Positions 18,700-29,196 of a stretch of DNA of 64,000 nucleotides are shown one piece after another. The notes under the pieces were generated by a model. The model searched no databases. It was not told where the DNA came from and saw only the letters and a list, made by a program, of their open reading frames with translations. The stretch comes from Xenorhabdus budapestensis (GTDB taxonomy: Bacteria; Pseudomonadota; Gammaproteobacteria; Enterobacterales; Enterobacteriaceae), in the NCBI RefSeq assembly GCF_002632465.1, contig NZ_NIBS01000013.1, positions 52,409 through 116,408 of the forward strand. The letters are read 5' to 3'. Each line of letters begins with the position of its first letter. Position 1 is the first letter of the stretch. Made by a program: the position numbers and the translations under genes.

Positions 18700-20127
18700 A
18701 TGAGTACTGAAATTAAAGCCCAGGTAGTGGTGCTTGGAGCAGGCCCGGCAGGGTATTCTGCTGCTTTCCGTTGTGCAGATTTAGGTTTGGATACCGTTCT
18801 GGTTGAGCGCTACTCTACTCTAGGTGGTGTTTGCCTTAATGTGGGTTGTATCCCATCTAAAGCATTGCTTCACGTTGCAAAAGTGATTGAAGAAGCAAAA
18901 GCGCTGTCACAACACGGTATCGTGTTTGGTGAGCCACAAACTGATATTGATAAAATCCGTCTCTGGAAAGAAAAAGTTATTTCCCAGTTGACAGGTGGTC
19001 TGGGCGGCATGGCTAAGGGCCGTAAAGTTAACGTTGTTAACGGTGTTGGTAAATTTACAGGTGCTAACACTCTGGTAGTAGAAGGCGGGAACGGCACAAC
19101 AACGATTAATTTTGATAATGCCATTATCGCAGCGGGTTCACGCCCAATTCAACTGCCATTCATTCCACATGATGACCCTCGCGTATGGGATTCTACCGAT
19201 GCACTGGAACTGAAAACTGTTCCGGGACGCTTGTTGGTTATGGGCGGGGGTATTATCGGCCTGGAAATGGGTACTGTTTACCACGCTCTGGGTTCTCAGA
19301 TCGACGTGGTGGAAATGTTCGATCAGGTTATTCCTGCTGCGGACAAAGACGTTGTTAAAGTGTTCACTAAGCGTGTCAGCAAGAAATTCAACCTGATGCT
19401 GGAAACTAAAGTGACCGCTGTAGAAGCTAAAGAAGATGGCATCTACGTGACAATGGAAGGTAAAAAAGCACCAGCAGAACCTCAGCGATATGATGCGGTT
19501 CTGGTTGCTATCGGCCGTGTACCAAACGGTAAACTGATCGATGCTGGCAAAGCGGGTGTTGCTGTTGATGACCGTGGTTTTATCCATGTTGATAAGCAAA
19601 TGCGCACTAACGTACCTCATATCTTCGCTATCGGTGATGTCGTTGGTCAGCCAATGTTGGCACACAAAGGTGTTCATGAAGGTCATGTTGCAGCAGAAGT
19701 TATCTCTGGTAAAAAACATTACTTCGATCCAAAAGTTATTCCATCTATCGCGTACACTGAACCAGAAGTTGCATGGGTTGGTTTGACTGAGAAAGAAGCA
19801 AAAGAGAAGGGCATCAGTTACGAAACTGCGACTTTCCCATGGGCTGCTTCTGGTCGTGCGATCGCATCTGACTGTTCAGATGGTATGACTAAACTGATTT
19901 TCGATAAAGAAACCAATCGTATTATCGGTGGTGCTGTTGTTGGTACTAACGGTGGCGAACTGCTGGGTGAAATTGGTCTGGCTATCGAAATGGGTTGTGA
20001 TGCAGAAGATATTGCTCTGACTGTTCATGCTCACCCAACACTGTATGAATCAATCGGTATGGCTGCGGAAATGTACGAAGGCAGCATCACTGACTTGCCA
20101 AACCCTAAGGCGAAGAAAAAGAAATAA
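18700..20127 (+). CDS. lpdA: Dihydrolipoamide dehydrogenase, E3
   Basis: Lpd reoxidises dihydrolipoyl groups of the pyruvate and 2-oxoglutarate dehydrogenase complexes and of the glycine cleavage system (gcvTHP is in this window), reducing NAD+. The start MSTEIKAQVVVLG (18700) is preferred over an ATG one codon earlier because it matches the E. coli protein. It has an FAD site GAGPAGYSAA, redox-active pair GGVCLNVGCIPSK, NAD site GGGIIGLE, second FAD motif FAIGDV and the active-site His in HAHPTLYES. Length is 475 residues. About 200 bases separate it from aceF, enough for its own promoter. Confidence 0.99.
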   Translation: MSTEIKAQVVVLGAGPAGYSAAFRCADLGLDTVLVERYSTLGGVCLNVGCIPSKALLHVAKVIEEAKALSQHGIVFGEPQTDIDKIRLWKEKVISQLTGGLGGMAKGRKVNVVNGVGKFTGANTLVVEGGNGTTTINFDNAIIAAGSRPIQLPFIPHDDPRVWDSTDALELKTVPGRLLVMGGGIIGLEMGTVYHALGSQIDVVEMFDQVIPAADKDVVKVFTKRVSKKFNLMLETKVTAVEAKEDGIYVTMEGKKAPAEPQRYDAVLVAIGRVPNGKLIDAGKAGVAVDDRGFIHVDKQMRTNVPHIFAIGDVVGQPMLAHKGVHEGHVAAEVISGKKHYFDPKVIPSIAYTEPEVAWVGLTEKEAKEKGISYETATFPWAASGRAIASDCSDGMTKLIFDKETNRIIGGAVVGTNGGELLGEIGLAIEMGCDAEDIALTVHAHPTLYESIGMAAEMYEGSITDLPNPKAKKKK

Positions 20128-20162
20128 TTCTTTATAGTTTGCAGTAGGTTAGCAAAGATATT

Positions 20163-20189
20163 AAACGGCTTCCAAAGATGGGAGCCGTT
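20163..20189. terminator. Terminator hairpin after lpdA
   Basis: An inverted repeat (aacggcttcc / gggagccgtt) lies between the converging ends of lpdA and the GNAT gene, about 35 bases after the lpdA stop. It has A/T-rich flanks, and bidirectional use is likely. Confidence 0.6.
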
Positions 20190-20191
20190 AC

Positions 20192-20839
20192 TTACAATAT
20201 ATGGCATTGCCAATTAAATAAAGAGCGGGATTTAGTTAATCGATAGCCATTAGGGATAACACTCCAGCGATTGCTTATTCTAGGGTCCAAACGCATTTCA
20301 ACGGCTCCAAAATTAGAATTGCCTGTAAATACAAAACATAATCGTTGATAAATCGGTATGGCATAGCGCTCAGCGTAGAGTTTCAATATGCCTGAATGAT
20401 TTAACGAAATGGAAAAATTCACCGCATGTTCAATCAGTAAACTTCCATATCCTTGACCGCCGGGATAGGTCAATATATATCCTATTAGATCAGCGGTATC
20501 GTGTGAAATTACTGACGATGCTGGAATGAATATCATGATGCCAACCGGTTCAGGAGCACAAAAACAGACAAAATAACGATGCGTATTTATATTTCCTCCG
20601 ATACTTGCATTAGTATAAATATTGTTTATTGAATTTGCCGTGTTGATAAATGATTGGTGTCTTCTCATATCGGGGTGAGCCAAAGCCTCATTTCGCTTTA
20701 ACCCGTTCAGTGCTGATATCATGCCTTCTTTGGAAACTTCTTTGATAATCGTTTTATAATCGGGATAACTTCTTTCTTCAAGGATGGGGCTTAAATGAGA
20801 AGTAGATGGTATATCATTTCTTATTGGGATATTTGGCAT
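20192..20839 (-). CDS. GNAT-family N-acetyltransferase, substrate unknown
   Basis: The 215-residue protein has an acetyl-CoA binding signature in its C-terminal half: a hydrophobic strand, then GGQGYGSLLIEHAV (GNAT motif A, R/Q-x-x-G-x-G/A type), then KLYAERYAIPIYQRLCF, which resembles motif B (aromatic, near the Tyr general acid). The N-terminal 90 residues are unrecognised. Start: ATG at 20839 has a strong GGAGG six bases before it; a Met four codons upstream is also open. It is inserted between lpdA and acnB, which are near neighbours in E. coli, and is AT-richer than both, suggesting acquisition. Confidence 0.75.
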   Translation of the reverse strand: MPNIPIRNDIPSTSHLSPILEERSYPDYKTIIKEVSKEGMISALNGLKRNEALAHPDMRRHQSFINTANSINNIYTNASIGGNINTHRYFVCFCAPEPVGIMIFIPASSVISHDTADLIGYILTYPGGQGYGSLLIEHAVNFSISLNHSGILKLYAERYAIPIYQRLCFVFTGNSNFGAVEMRLDPRISNRWSVIPNGYRLTKSRSLFNWQCHIL

Positions 20840-21192
20840 AATATCCTCCATGATGACGCATTTTGTGTAACATTTGGTATTTTTTACTATTGCCTGACGG
20901 TATTTATTGCTTTTTTAGGCTAAAATAGCAACAAACAGCATTTAGTACTTTAATACACCTTTTAAGCTCATATATCCAGAATCTTATCACGGTCCAATGT
21001 TGATTTTATGTGAATGAATTAACATGCCATTCAAATTTTGGTATGCTAATTGCTCGAAGCTCGGCATAATTTTATTAGTGTTATGTGAGCAAAATCCTCT
21101 GACCTGGCATCCTTGATGGTCATTTCATGGTGATCGTTACCGGATGCAGACAGCCGGGCATATAAAATGACAATGAGAGCGAGGAGTAAGTC
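20840..21192. other. Intergenic region between GNAT gene and acnB
   Basis: About 350 bases contain the divergent promoters of the GNAT gene and acnB. Apart from the promoter-like pair at 21019-21047, no gene or repeat was recognised. Confidence 0.5.
21019..21047 (+). promoter_or_regulatory. Candidate sigma-70 promoter for acnB
   Basis: TTAACA (21019-21024) and TATGCT (21042-21047) are separated by 17 bases, and the -10 is preceded by TTGG. It lies about 145 bases upstream of the acnB start. This is assigned by eye only. Confidence 0.4.
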
Positions 21193-23790
21193 GTGCTAGA
21201 AGAATACCGCAAGCACGTAGCCGAACGTGCAGCGCAAGGCATCGTCCCTAAGCCATTAGACGCAGCTCAAGCAGCCGCGCTGGTCGAATTACTAAAGAAC
21301 CCAACTCAAGGTGAAGAAAATTTTCTGTTAGACCTGCTGACAAACCGTGTTCCCCCCGGTGTTGATGAGGCGGCCTATGTAAAAGCTGGTTTCCTTGCTG
21401 CGATCGCTAAGGGTGAAACAACTTCACCACTTGTTACGCGGGAAAAAGCCATTGAGTTATTAGGAACCATGCAGGGTGGGTACAATATTCATGCTTTGAT
21501 TGACGCTCTCGATGATGAAAAATTGGCTCCAATTGCAGTGAAGGGGTTATCCCATACTTTGCTGATGTTTGACAGTTTCTATGATGTGGAAGAAAAAGCG
21601 AAAGCAGGTAATCCACATGCTCAACAAATTATCCAGTCATGGGCAGATGCGGAATGGTTCCTGGAACGCCCTGAACTGGCAGAAAAAATTACAATTACTG
21701 TCTTTAAAGTCACCGGTGAAACTAACACCGATGATCTTTCTCCTGCACCAGATGCGTGGTCACGTCCAGATATTCCATTACATGCCCTGGCAATGTTGAA
21801 AAACGCCCGTGAAGGTATCGAGCCTGATCAGGCGGGTGCCGTTGGCCCAATCAAGCAAATTGAAGAACTCAATAAAAAAGGTCATCCTCTGGCGTATGTA
21901 GGGGATGTAGTGGGTACAGGCTCTTCCCGTAAATCTGCTACAAACTCCGTATTGTGGTTTATGGGGGAAGATATCCCGTTTGTACCAAACAAACGTGGCG
22001 CTGGTGTTGTATTGGGTGGAAAGATTGCACCAATCTTTTTTAACACAATGGAAGATGCTGGCGCATTGCCGATTGAGGTAGATGTTTCCAAACTCAATAT
22101 GGGTGATGTTATTGATATCTACCCTTATAAAGGTGAAATTCGTCATCACAATACTAATGAAGTGTTGGCGACGTTTGAACTGAAAACTGATGTACTGATT
22201 GATGAAGTACGCGCAGGCGGTCGAATTCCATTAATTATCGGCCGTGGTCTGACAGCTAAAGCTCGTGAATCTTTAGGATTGTCACACAGTGATATTTTCC
22301 GTCAGGCAAAAGCGGTTGAGAAGAGCAGTCGTGGTTTCTCGCTGGCACAGAAAATGGTTGGCCGTGCTTGTGGTACTACTGGGATCCGTCCGGGAGAATA
22401 CTGTGAACCGAAGATGACTTCTGTCGGCTCTCAGGACACCACTGGCCCAATGACTCGTGATGAATTGAAGGATTTGGCTTGCCTTGGTTTCTCGGCAGAT
22501 CTGGTTATGCAGTCATTCTGCCATACAGCGGCTTATCCAAAACCTGTTGATGTGACGACTCATCATACTTTGCCTGATTTCATCATGAACCGTGGTGGTG
22601 TATCCCTGCGTCCGGGAGATGGAATTATCCATTCATGGTTAAACCGTATGTTATTGCCGGACACTGTAGGTACAGGTGGCGATTCTCATACTCGTTTCCC
22701 TATCGGTATCTCTTTCCCGGCGGGTTCTGGGTTAGTGGCATTTGCCGCTGCGACGGGGGTTATGCCGTTGGATATGCCTGAGTCTGTATTAGTTCGTTTT
22801 AAAGGCAAAATGCAACCAGGTATAACCTTACGTGATCTGGTTCATGCAATTCCTTACTACGCGATTCAGCAAGGTTTGTTGACTGTAGAGAAAAAAGGTA
22901 AGAAAAATATTTTCTCTGGCCGCATTCTGGAAATTGAAGGTTTGCCGGAACTCAAAGTTGAGCAGGCATTTGAGTTGGCAGATGCATCCGCAGAACGTTC
23001 CGCAGCAGGCTGTACGATCAAACTGGATAAAGCACCGATCATTGAATATCTGCAATCCAATGTTGTATTGCTGAAATGGATGATTGCAGAAGGTTATGGT
23101 GATCGCCGGACATTAGAGCGCCGTATCATCGGTATGGAAAATTGGTTGAAAGATTCACAATTACTGGAAGCAGATGCAGATGCAGAATATGCAGCAGTGA
23201 TTGAAATTAATTTGGATGACATCAAAGAGCCTATTTTGTGTGCACCAAATGATCCGGATGATGCTCGCCTGTTATCAGAAGTTGCCAACAATAAAATTGA
23301 TGAAGTATTTATCGGCTCTTGCATGACGAATATTGGTCATTTCCGTGCGGCTGGTAAGTTATTGGATCAACATAAAGGCCAGTTACCGACCCGCCTGTGG
23401 GTTGCTCCTCCAACGAAAATGGATGCTGCTCAACTGACAGAAGAGGGTTATTACAGTGTCTTTGGTAAGAGTGGGGCGCGTATTGAGATCCCTGGTTGTT
23501 CACTGTGTATGGGAAATCAGGCTCGGGTTGCAGATGAAGCGACGGTGGTATCCACTTCTACGCGTAACTTCCCAAACCGTTTAGGCGCGGGAGCCAATGT
23601 ATATCTGGCATCTGCGGAGTTGGCTGCTGTGGCTGCATTGTTGGGTCGTCTGCCAAAGCCAGAAGAGTATCTGCAATTCATGGCTAAGGTTGATGAAACA
23701 GCGGCAGATACTTATCGTTATCTCAATTTTGATCAATTGAACCAATATACCGAAAAAGCAGATGATGTGATCTTCCAAACTGCTGTGTAA
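21193..23790 (+). CDS. acnB: Aconitate hydratase B / 2-methylisocitrate dehydratase
   Basis: AcnB is the main TCA-cycle aconitase, converting citrate to isocitrate through a [4Fe-4S] cluster. The 865-residue length equals the E. coli enzyme. The N-terminal HEAT-like domain ([17 protein letters not shown]) that regulates dimerisation comes first, then the swivel domain, as expected for the B type. Cluster cysteines are in GSCMTNIGH and CSLCMGNQ near the C-terminus. The start is preceded by gcgaggagt. A strong terminator follows at 23811. The annotated GTG/ATG choice matches family N-termini. Confidence 0.99.
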   Translation: MLEEYRKHVAERAAQGIVPKPLDAAQAAALVELLKNPTQGEENFLLDLLTNRVPPGVDEAAYVKAGFLAAIAKGETTSPLVTREKAIELLGTMQGGYNIHALIDALDDEKLAPIAVKGLSHTLLMFDSFYDVEEKAKAGNPHAQQIIQSWADAEWFLERPELAEKITITVFKVTGETNTDDLSPAPDAWSRPDIPLHALAMLKNAREGIEPDQAGAVGPIKQIEELNKKGHPLAYVGDVVGTGSSRKSATNSVLWFMGEDIPFVPNKRGAGVVLGGKIAPIFFNTMEDAGALPIEVDVSKLNMGDVIDIYPYKGEIRHHNTNEVLATFELKTDVLIDEVRAGGRIPLIIGRGLTAKARESLGLSHSDIFRQAKAVEKSSRGFSLAQKMVGRACGTTGIRPGEYCEPKMTSVGSQDTTGPMTRDELKDLACLGFSADLVMQSFCHTAAYPKPVDVTTHHTLPDFIMNRGGVSLRPGDGIIHSWLNRMLLPDTVGTGGDSHTRFPIGISFPAGSGLVAFAAATGVMPLDMPESVLVRFKGKMQPGITLRDLVHAIPYYAIQQGLLTVEKKGKKNIFSGRILEIEGLPELKVEQAFELADASAERSAAGCTIKLDKAPIIEYLQSNVVLLKWMIAEGYGDRRTLERRIIGMENWLKDSQLLEADADAEYAAVIEINLDDIKEPILCAPNDPDDARLLSEVANNKIDEVFIGSCMTNIGHFRAAGKLLDQHKGQLPTRLWVAPPTKMDAAQLTEEGYYSVFGKSGARIEIPGCSLCMGNQARVADEATVVSTSTRNFPNRLGAGANVYLASAELAAVAALLGRLPKPEEYLQFMAKVDETAADTYRYLNFDQLNQYTEKADDVIFQTAV

Positions 23791-23810
23791 AAAATATATT
23801 GCAAAGACAT

Positions 23811-23834
23811 GGGAGGCGGAGGCCTCCCTTTTTT
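23811..23834 (+). terminator. Intrinsic terminator of acnB
   Basis: A GC-rich 7-bp stem (gggaggc / gcctccc) with a 4-base loop is directly followed by six Ts, 20 bases after the acnB stop. This is a textbook rho-independent terminator. Confidence 0.9.
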
Positions 23835-23948
23835 ATGTCTGTTTTTTGTGGCAAATTTTGTGTCAGTTTGTGGACAGCCTCTGAGGTGGAAATCGGAAAT
23901 GTTTAAAATCCAGATGTGGCTGATATAACAAAAATGTGGAGGTATGTG

Positions 23949-24314
23949 ATGGAATATGAATTTATGCAGGATGTCACTGGTCAGGTGATAACAAATTTCT
24001 CAATGGATCATGAAGCTATTGGTCACTGGTTGAATGAGGAAGTGAAAGGCGATTTGAGGGTTCTAGATAAAATAATTTCAGCATTGACGGATATAAAAGG
24101 TAGCGAACGTCAGTGGCAATTGAACGGTCATGAATACACACTGTTAATGAGTGAAGAAGAAATTATGATCAGAGCTAATCAACTCCAGTTTGATACAGAG
24201 ATGCTGGAAGAGGGTATGAGCTACTATGATAATGAGAGCCTGGCACTTTGCGGTACAGATGATTTTATCGATATGTTGGTCATTTACAGAGATTTTGTTT
24301 TGCAAAACAATTAA
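23949..24314 (+). CDS. yacL: UPF0231 family protein YacL
   Basis: This 121-residue conserved enterobacterial protein of unknown function lies downstream of acnB, as in E. coli. The start [12 protein letters not shown] at 23949 has a clear GGAGG six bases upstream. An open extension to 23916 lacks a ribosome-binding site. The protein is acidic and soluble with no signal peptide. It is the last gene of the secA-to-acnB block; mscS follows directly. Confidence 0.93.
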   Translation: MEYEFMQDVTGQVITNFSMDHEAIGHWLNEEVKGDLRVLDKIISALTDIKGSERQWQLNGHEYTLLMSEEEIMIRANQLQFDTEMLEEGMSYYDNESLALCGTDDFIDMLVIYRDFVLQNN

Positions 24315-24482
24315 AGGTAAGTGTTTATGTTCAACCAATGGCAGCTTTCTGCCATAATCGATATTTCATCACTTTTGTGTGACGTATTTGTGTGACATCG
24401 TATTGACTTTTTATTTATAAACAGGAACCTATGCTGTTAAGAGATTCTTCCCGGCAGGTTCCAACAAAAAAGGTAGGCTTTT

Positions 24483-25355
24483 ATGGAAGAGATCAATCTA
24501 TCAGGTGAGATTGGTAAGGCAGCTAATTGGCTTGTCAGTAATCAAAATCTACTTATCCAATATGCAGTGAATATTGTGTTTGCCATTTTAATTCTGATTG
24601 TAGGTTTGGCTGTTGCCAAACTGGCAAATAAAGCAGTGAAACGAATCATGACGCTACGTGGTATTGATGCGACTATTTCTGACTTTTTGTCAGCAATAAT
24701 TCGTTATGCCATCATCGCGTTTACTATTGTTGCAGTGCTTGGAAAATTAGGTGTTCAGACCGCCTCTGTGATTGCCGTTATTGGTGCCGCAGGTTTGGCT
24801 GTCGGTCTGGCATTACAGGGTTCACTGTCAAACTTTGCCGCTGGTGTGTTGTTGGTAATTTTCCGTCCACTCCGTACTGGTGAATATGTCATTATTGGTG
24901 CAGTAGAAGGAACGGTTGTCCAAGTACAAATTTTCTCCACAACATTACGTACTACGGATGATCGTATTATTGTGATCCCTAACGGAAAGATTATTGCGGA
25001 CAATATTATCAATACCAGCCGTGAACCAAACCGCCGTACTCAGATAATGGTCGGTGTAGCTTATGACGCTGATATTGATGAAGTAAAGAAAGTGTTGGGT
25101 GACGTCATCAAAGCTGATAAGCGCATTCAGCATGAGAAAGGTGTCACTATTCGGTTGCATGAAATGGCACCCTCATCACTCAATTTTATTGTGCGTGTGT
25201 GGACAACTAATGGAGATGCTTGGAGCGTTTACTGGGATCTGATGGAAAACTTCAAACGAGCTTTGGATAAACACAATATTGGTATTCCTTTCCCACAAAT
25301 GGATGTTTATCTGCATCAACAGCAAGTTGCTCTACAGAAGAAAACGGATCAATAA
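24483..25355 (+). CDS. mscS: Small-conductance mechanosensitive channel MscS
   Basis: MscS is a homoheptameric inner-membrane channel that opens under membrane tension and releases osmolytes during hypo-osmotic shock. The 290-residue protein has three transmembrane helices (about 28-50, 65-85 and 92-113). The pore helix [22 protein letters not shown] carries the Gly/Ala packing pattern of the family, and the cytoplasmic vestibule domain follows. It starts the block matching E. coli mscS-argO-yggE-argP. Confidence 0.97.
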   Translation: MEEINLSGEIGKAANWLVSNQNLLIQYAVNIVFAILILIVGLAVAKLANKAVKRIMTLRGIDATISDFLSAIIRYAIIAFTIVAVLGKLGVQTASVIAVIGAAGLAVGLALQGSLSNFAAGVLLVIFRPLRTGEYVIIGAVEGTVVQVQIFSTTLRTTDDRIIVIPNGKIIADNIINTSREPNRRTQIMVGVAYDADIDEVKKVLGDVIKADKRIQHEKGVTIRLHEMAPSSLNFIVRVWTTNGDAWSVYWDLMENFKRALDKHNIGIPFPQMDVYLHQQQVALQKKTDQ

Positions 25356-25363
25356 TCAATATA

Positions 25364-25398
25364 CTTGGTGTGAGAAATAGAAGTACTCTCACACTAAG
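25364..25398 (+). terminator. Hairpin after mscS
   Basis: A 12-bp stem (cttggtgtgaga / tctcacactaag) with one G-U-type position and an 11-base loop starts 8 bases after the mscS stop. It lacks a clear T run but is a likely transcript end. Confidence 0.6.
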
Positions 25399-25578
25399 TC
25401 AGCACTGCTTAAATAGCTTGGGCGTGTCACTCTTTCTGCTCTATTTCTTCCAATACCTTTTAATTGCTCGATAAGTTTCTTTAATGATAGATAAGAAATA
25501 TTCATTTCTACTAATGAATGAATTTTCCTAATATGCAGATAGAACTTATCTGATTGAATAAATATTAGGAATTTTTGC

Positions 25579-26202
25579 ATGTTTTCAACATTGATTCAGG
25601 GCTTTTTTCTCAGTGCTGCGATGATTATTCCACTTGGACCACAAAATGTTTTTGTGATGCAGCAGGGTAGTAAAAAACGGTTTCATTTGATGAGTGCAGC
25701 ATTATGTTCTGTCAGTGACATTATTCTTATCATGGCAGGAGTCTTTGGTGGTAGTGCCTTGCTTGGGCAGTCAGCGTTTCTGCTGCAAGCTGTGACATGG
25801 GGAGGCGTTGCATTTTTGCTATGGTACGGATGGGGAGCTTTTCGGCTAGTATTATCAGCAGATATTGCATTCTCCAGTACAGAAGCTCTGGCTCAAAGCC
25901 GCTGGCGGGTAATTGTGACATTATTTGCAGTAACCTGGTTGAATCCTCATGTTTATCTGGATACTTTCGTTGTATTAGGTAGCGTTGGAGGACGATTATC
26001 AGCAGAACACAGGCCGTGGTTTACTGTCGGTGCAGTTGCCGCATCCATCAGTTGGTTTTTCGCATTGGCTATTCTGGCTGCATGGTTTTCACCGATTCTT
26101 AATCAGCCACGATCTCAGCGCATCATTAACTTATTTGTTGGTTGTGTGATGTGGTATATCGCATGGAATTTGTTTAAGCAAGGATTACAGATTTTTAATT
26201 AA
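25579..26202 (+). CDS. argO: Arginine exporter ArgO (LysE family)
   Basis: ArgO exports arginine (and canavanine) across the inner membrane. The 207-residue protein has six hydrophobic segments and the LysE signature [13 protein letters not shown] near residues 18-31. The gene lies upstream of argP (yggE between), and ArgP is the known arginine/lysine-responsive activator of argO. The roughly 180-base leader (25399-25578) should hold the ArgP-controlled promoter. I could not define the operator by eye. Confidence 0.94.
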   Translation: MFSTLIQGFFLSAAMIIPLGPQNVFVMQQGSKKRFHLMSAALCSVSDIILIMAGVFGGSALLGQSAFLLQAVTWGGVAFLLWYGWGAFRLVLSADIAFSSTEALAQSRWRVIVTLFAVTWLNPHVYLDTFVVLGSVGGRLSAEHRPWFTVGAVAASISWFFALAILAAWFSPILNQPRSQRIINLFVGCVMWYIAWNLFKQGLQIFN

Positions 26203-26211
26203 ATTAAACAT

Positions 26212-26275
26212 TTCTTTATAATTTAAATGCTTCTTTATAATTCAAACTGTTCTTTATAAATATGGTTCTTTATAA
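26212..26275. repeat. Four direct copies of TTCTTTATAA upstream of yggE
   Basis: TTCTTTATAA occurs at 26212, 26231, 26250 and 26266, with start spacing of 19, 19 and 16 bases. The first two units are nearly identical over 19 bases (ttctttataatttaaatgc and ttctttataattcaaactg). The array lies just after argO and about 120 bases before yggE. Confidence 0.8.
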
Positions 26276-26392
26276 AAATAGTGTGCTAATGTTTCTGAAA
26301 GAAACTTGTCTTAATGTGAGAATTCTGTAGAAAATACTTATTTATTTGCTGTATACCTGATAGATAAAGGGTATATCCGAAAGGAGGTTTTA

Positions 26393-27130
26393 GTGAAACG
26401 TAACTCACTGATATTTGCTGTTATGTTAGCTGTAGGTAGTTTGTCATGTATGACGGCTTCGGCTGCGGAATTACCATCCACTCCGCATATATCAACTTCT
26501 GGAAATTCGACAATCAAAGCGGCTCCAGATATGGCGACTTTGTTGATCCATGTGAAAGTGAGTCAGAAAAGTGCGGCAGATACAAAGAAAAAAGTTGATG
26601 AGCGTGTTGCGAAATATTTTGATTTTTTGAAAGCAAATGGTATCGAAAAGAAAGATATTAATGCTGCTAATATACGTACTCAGCCAGAATATCAGTATGA
26701 TCAGAAAACAGGCAAATCAACTCTTACGGGATATAACGCTTCCCGCGCAGTTGAAGTTAAAGTTCGTAAGTTGGATCAACTGAATACACTTTTGGATGGA
26801 GCCTTGAGAGCGGGATTAAATGAAATTAATTCTGTACAGTTCAGCGTAGCCGATCCTCAGCGCTATCGTGATGAAGCCAGACAGAAAGCAATTGCGAATG
26901 CGATTCAACAGGCAACCGAATTGGCAAAAGGTTTTAACAGTAAATTAGGTTCCGTATATAGCATCACTTATCGTCCACCTGAAGCAGTGCCTTTTCCAAT
27001 GAGTCGGCTGCAATTCAAATCAGCTCTAATGTCTGCGGCTTCTGCGGAAAATTCAGCCGATGAAACTTATGAACCGCAGAGCATAGAGTTTTCTGATCAT
27101 GTTGATGCAGTTTTTGAATTACAGCGTTAA
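26393..27130 (+). CDS. yggE: Periplasmic SIMPL-domain protein YggE
   Basis: This 245-residue exported protein has an N-terminal signal peptide ([23 protein letters not shown], cleavage near residue 24) and one SIMPL (DUF541) domain. In E. coli it is linked to oxidative-stress tolerance, though the mechanism is unknown. It begins with GTG at 26393 behind a strong AAGGAGG. The order argO-yggE-argP is conserved, but its stop nearly abuts the convergent argP stop (4-base overlap). A TTCTTTATAA repeat array lies upstream. Confidence 0.93.
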   Translation: MKRNSLIFAVMLAVGSLSCMTASAAELPSTPHISTSGNSTIKAAPDMATLLIHVKVSQKSAADTKKKVDERVAKYFDFLKANGIEKKDINAANIRTQPEYQYDQKTGKSTLTGYNASRAVEVKVRKLDQLNTLLDGALRAGLNEINSVQFSVADPQRYRDEARQKAIANAIQQATELAKGFNSKLGSVYSITYRPPEAVPFPMSRLQFKSALMSAASAENSADETYEPQSIEFSDHVDAVFELQR

Positions 27131-28035
27131 TTAGCTTCATTATCTTCCTGACGTAACGTCTGGCGTCCTAGTTTTAACAGGGCGTCAGTCACTTTTCTCA
27201 TAGCGCTGCTTTCCGGGGCAAAGCGATGCCAGTAAAGCATACGGCGTTGACACAGACCGGGTGTTAAATCAACCAATTCACCTGCCTTCAATTCTTTGTC
27301 GATTTGTAAATGGGGGATCATACAACATGTCGATCCTTGTCTTGCCAATTGAACGAAAGCTTCGGACGAGTTAACGATATGGCAAGGCACACTGCCCGGT
27401 GATAAATCAAAATATTGCTGTAAAAAGGCCTGATGCATATCATCCAAATGGTCGAATGCAACAGCAGGCGCTTTCAGTAAAGCTGAGCGAGTTACCCCAT
27501 TGGTGAAAAAACGTTCAGCGAATTTAGGAGAAGCGACGAACAGATAATCAAGAGCACCTAATTTATCCACCAGACAGCTTGGTAGGGGTTGTGATTGAAT
27601 ACTGATTGCACCAACAACTTCCCCGCGCCTCAAGCTTTCTTGTGTACGTGTTTCGTCTTCCACCTGAATATTGAGCCGGATAGGCAAATCAGAGAGCACG
27701 GGATGAAGGGCCGGTAAGAGCCAGGTTGCCAGACTATCCGCATTGACGGCAAGAGAGAGCAACAGAGGAGTCTCATTTCCATTTTCATCACCGAGCCATT
27801 GTGCTTCGAGCAACTCTACCTGATGTAATAACGCAAGCAGTTTTTGCCCTTGCTCTGTCGGGCGGGGGGGAACGGTACGAACCAATAACGGTTGACCGAA
27901 TAAGTTTTCTAATTGCTTGATACGTTGGGATACTGCGGATTGAGTGATACAAAGCTTTTGTGCTGCACGTTCGAAACCGCGTTCACGGATCACGGCATCC
28001 AACGCTTGTAGGGATCGGTAATCAGGGCGTTTCAT
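27127..28035 (-). CDS. argP: LysR-type regulator ArgP (IciA)
   Basis: ArgP activates argO with arginine and represses or traps promoters with lysine, and was first described as a chromosome-initiation inhibitor. The 302-residue protein has the LysR winged helix ([23 protein letters not shown], about 20-42) followed by the two-lobed effector domain. It is encoded convergently with yggE and divergently from rpiA, as in E. coli. The start [15 protein letters not shown] fits the family. Confidence 0.96.
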   Translation of the reverse strand: MKRPDYRSLQALDAVIRERGFERAAQKLCITQSAVSQRIKQLENLFGQPLLVRTVPPRPTEQGQKLLALLHQVELLEAQWLGDENGNETPLLLSLAVNADSLATWLLPALHPVLSDLPIRLNIQVEDETRTQESLRRGEVVGAISIQSQPLPSCLVDKLGALDYLFVASPKFAERFFTNGVTRSALLKAPAVAFDHLDDMHQAFLQQYFDLSPGSVPCHIVNSSEAFVQLARQGSTCCMIPHLQIDKELKAGELVDLTPGLCQRRMLYWHRFAPESSAMRKVTDALLKLGRQTLRQEDNEAN

Positions 28036-28088
28036 TGAAAATCAGGCTCTCCATTTTTACTCTTCTCTTTGATTATCAGGGCACTAGA

Positions 28089-28150
28089 TTGCGTGTTCAA
28101 AATTGTGTGTTCAGAAATTGTTGTTGACTCAAAAATATATTGTGTGCTCA
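28089..28150. repeat. Short TTGTGTGTTCA-type repeats between argP and rpiA
   Basis: ttgcgtgttcaaaa (28089), ttgtgtgttcagaa (28103) and ttgtgtgctcaaaa (28140) are near-identical direct repeats in the divergent promoter region. They may be a regulator-binding array or a chance expansion. Confidence 0.5.
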
Positions 28151-28264
28151 AAAGATTTTTGGGTCTAGGGAGCACTATGCCATATTTTTTCACAGGATAA
28201 GATAAAATATTGTTTATACTGGCGGCTGGATTTTTCTTGTAATTGATTATAGGCAGTAATTGAT

Positions 28265-28924
28265 ATGACACAGGACGAACTGAAAAAAGCGGTAGGTTGG
28301 GCAGCACTGGAGTATGTCAGACCAGGAACAATTGTTGGGGTTGGTACAGGTTCAACAGCATCCCATTTTATTGATGCGTTGGGTACAATGAAAGACAAAA
28401 TTGAAGGTGCAGTATCCAGCTCGGAAGCATCGACAGAGAAATTGAAAAGTCTTGGCATTCCTGTGCTTGATTGTAATGAAGTTGATTCTTTGGACATTTA
28501 TGTTGATGGTGCTGATGAAATCAATGGCAACATGCAGATGATTAAAGGTGGTGGAGCTGCACTGACCAGAGAGAAAATCATTTCTGCTGTGGCAAAGAAA
28601 TTCATTTGTATTATTGATGAATCCAAGCAGGTTGATATATTGGGTAAATTCCCGTTACCGATTGAAGTTATTCCGATGGCACGTGCTTATGTTGCCCGTG
28701 AGTTGGTGAAATTAGGGGGAACTCCGGTTTACCGTCAGAACGTTGTCACTGATAATGGTAATGTCATTTTAGATGTTCACAATCTTGCTATTCTTAACCC
28801 AATCGAATTAGAAAACAAAATTAATGCTATTGCTGGTGTAGTAACTGTTGGCTTATTTGCTAATCGTGGTGCGAATGTCGTACTGATTGGTACAGCTAAT
28901 GGTGTAAAAACGATTGCAGAGTAA
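28265..28924 (+). CDS. rpiA: Ribose-5-phosphate isomerase A
   Basis: RpiA interconverts ribose-5-phosphate and ribulose-5-phosphate in the pentose phosphate pathway. The 219-residue product has the family motifs GVGTGSTA (phosphate loop), DGADE (catalytic Asp) and [11 protein letters not shown]. Divergent from argP and followed by serA, it keeps the E. coli order. A short hairpin follows the stop. Confidence 0.98.
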   Translation: MTQDELKKAVGWAALEYVRPGTIVGVGTGSTASHFIDALGTMKDKIEGAVSSSEASTEKLKSLGIPVLDCNEVDSLDIYVDGADEINGNMQMIKGGGAALTREKIISAVAKKFICIIDESKQVDILGKFPLPIEVIPMARAYVARELVKLGGTPVYRQNVVTDNGNVILDVHNLAILNPIELENKINAIAGVVTVGLFANRGANVVLIGTANGVKTIAE

Positions 28925-28935
28925 TTATTAGTTGG

Positions 28936-28953
28936 GGGCAGAATACTCTGCCC
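28936..28953 (+). terminator. Hairpin after rpiA
   Basis: gggcag / ctgccc with a 6-base loop lies 11 bases after the rpiA stop and is followed by ttaaaaaaattt. It is a plausible short intrinsic terminator. Confidence 0.6.
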
Positions 28954-29196
28954 TTAAAAAAATTTCAGATTTATATTCAAAAAATAAAATTCAGATATAT
29001 ATATTGTATATTTGTCTAATTATAACTCAAAGTTCTATATTTATCTCGTAACTAAAATTTTTACTTTGCATAACAACTTTTTTACTGTTTCTTATGCTGT
29101 TTTACAGGCAAACGATTGTATTGCTGTTGACGTTTTTTTTGTTATTTTAGTGAAACCTATCGGCATTACGAAAATTAGTACAAATAAGGCGGATAA

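Noticed and set aside
25389..25580. Minus-strand 63-codon frame between mscS and argO
   Set aside because: It covers the argO leader, has no ribosome-binding site and no family pattern.
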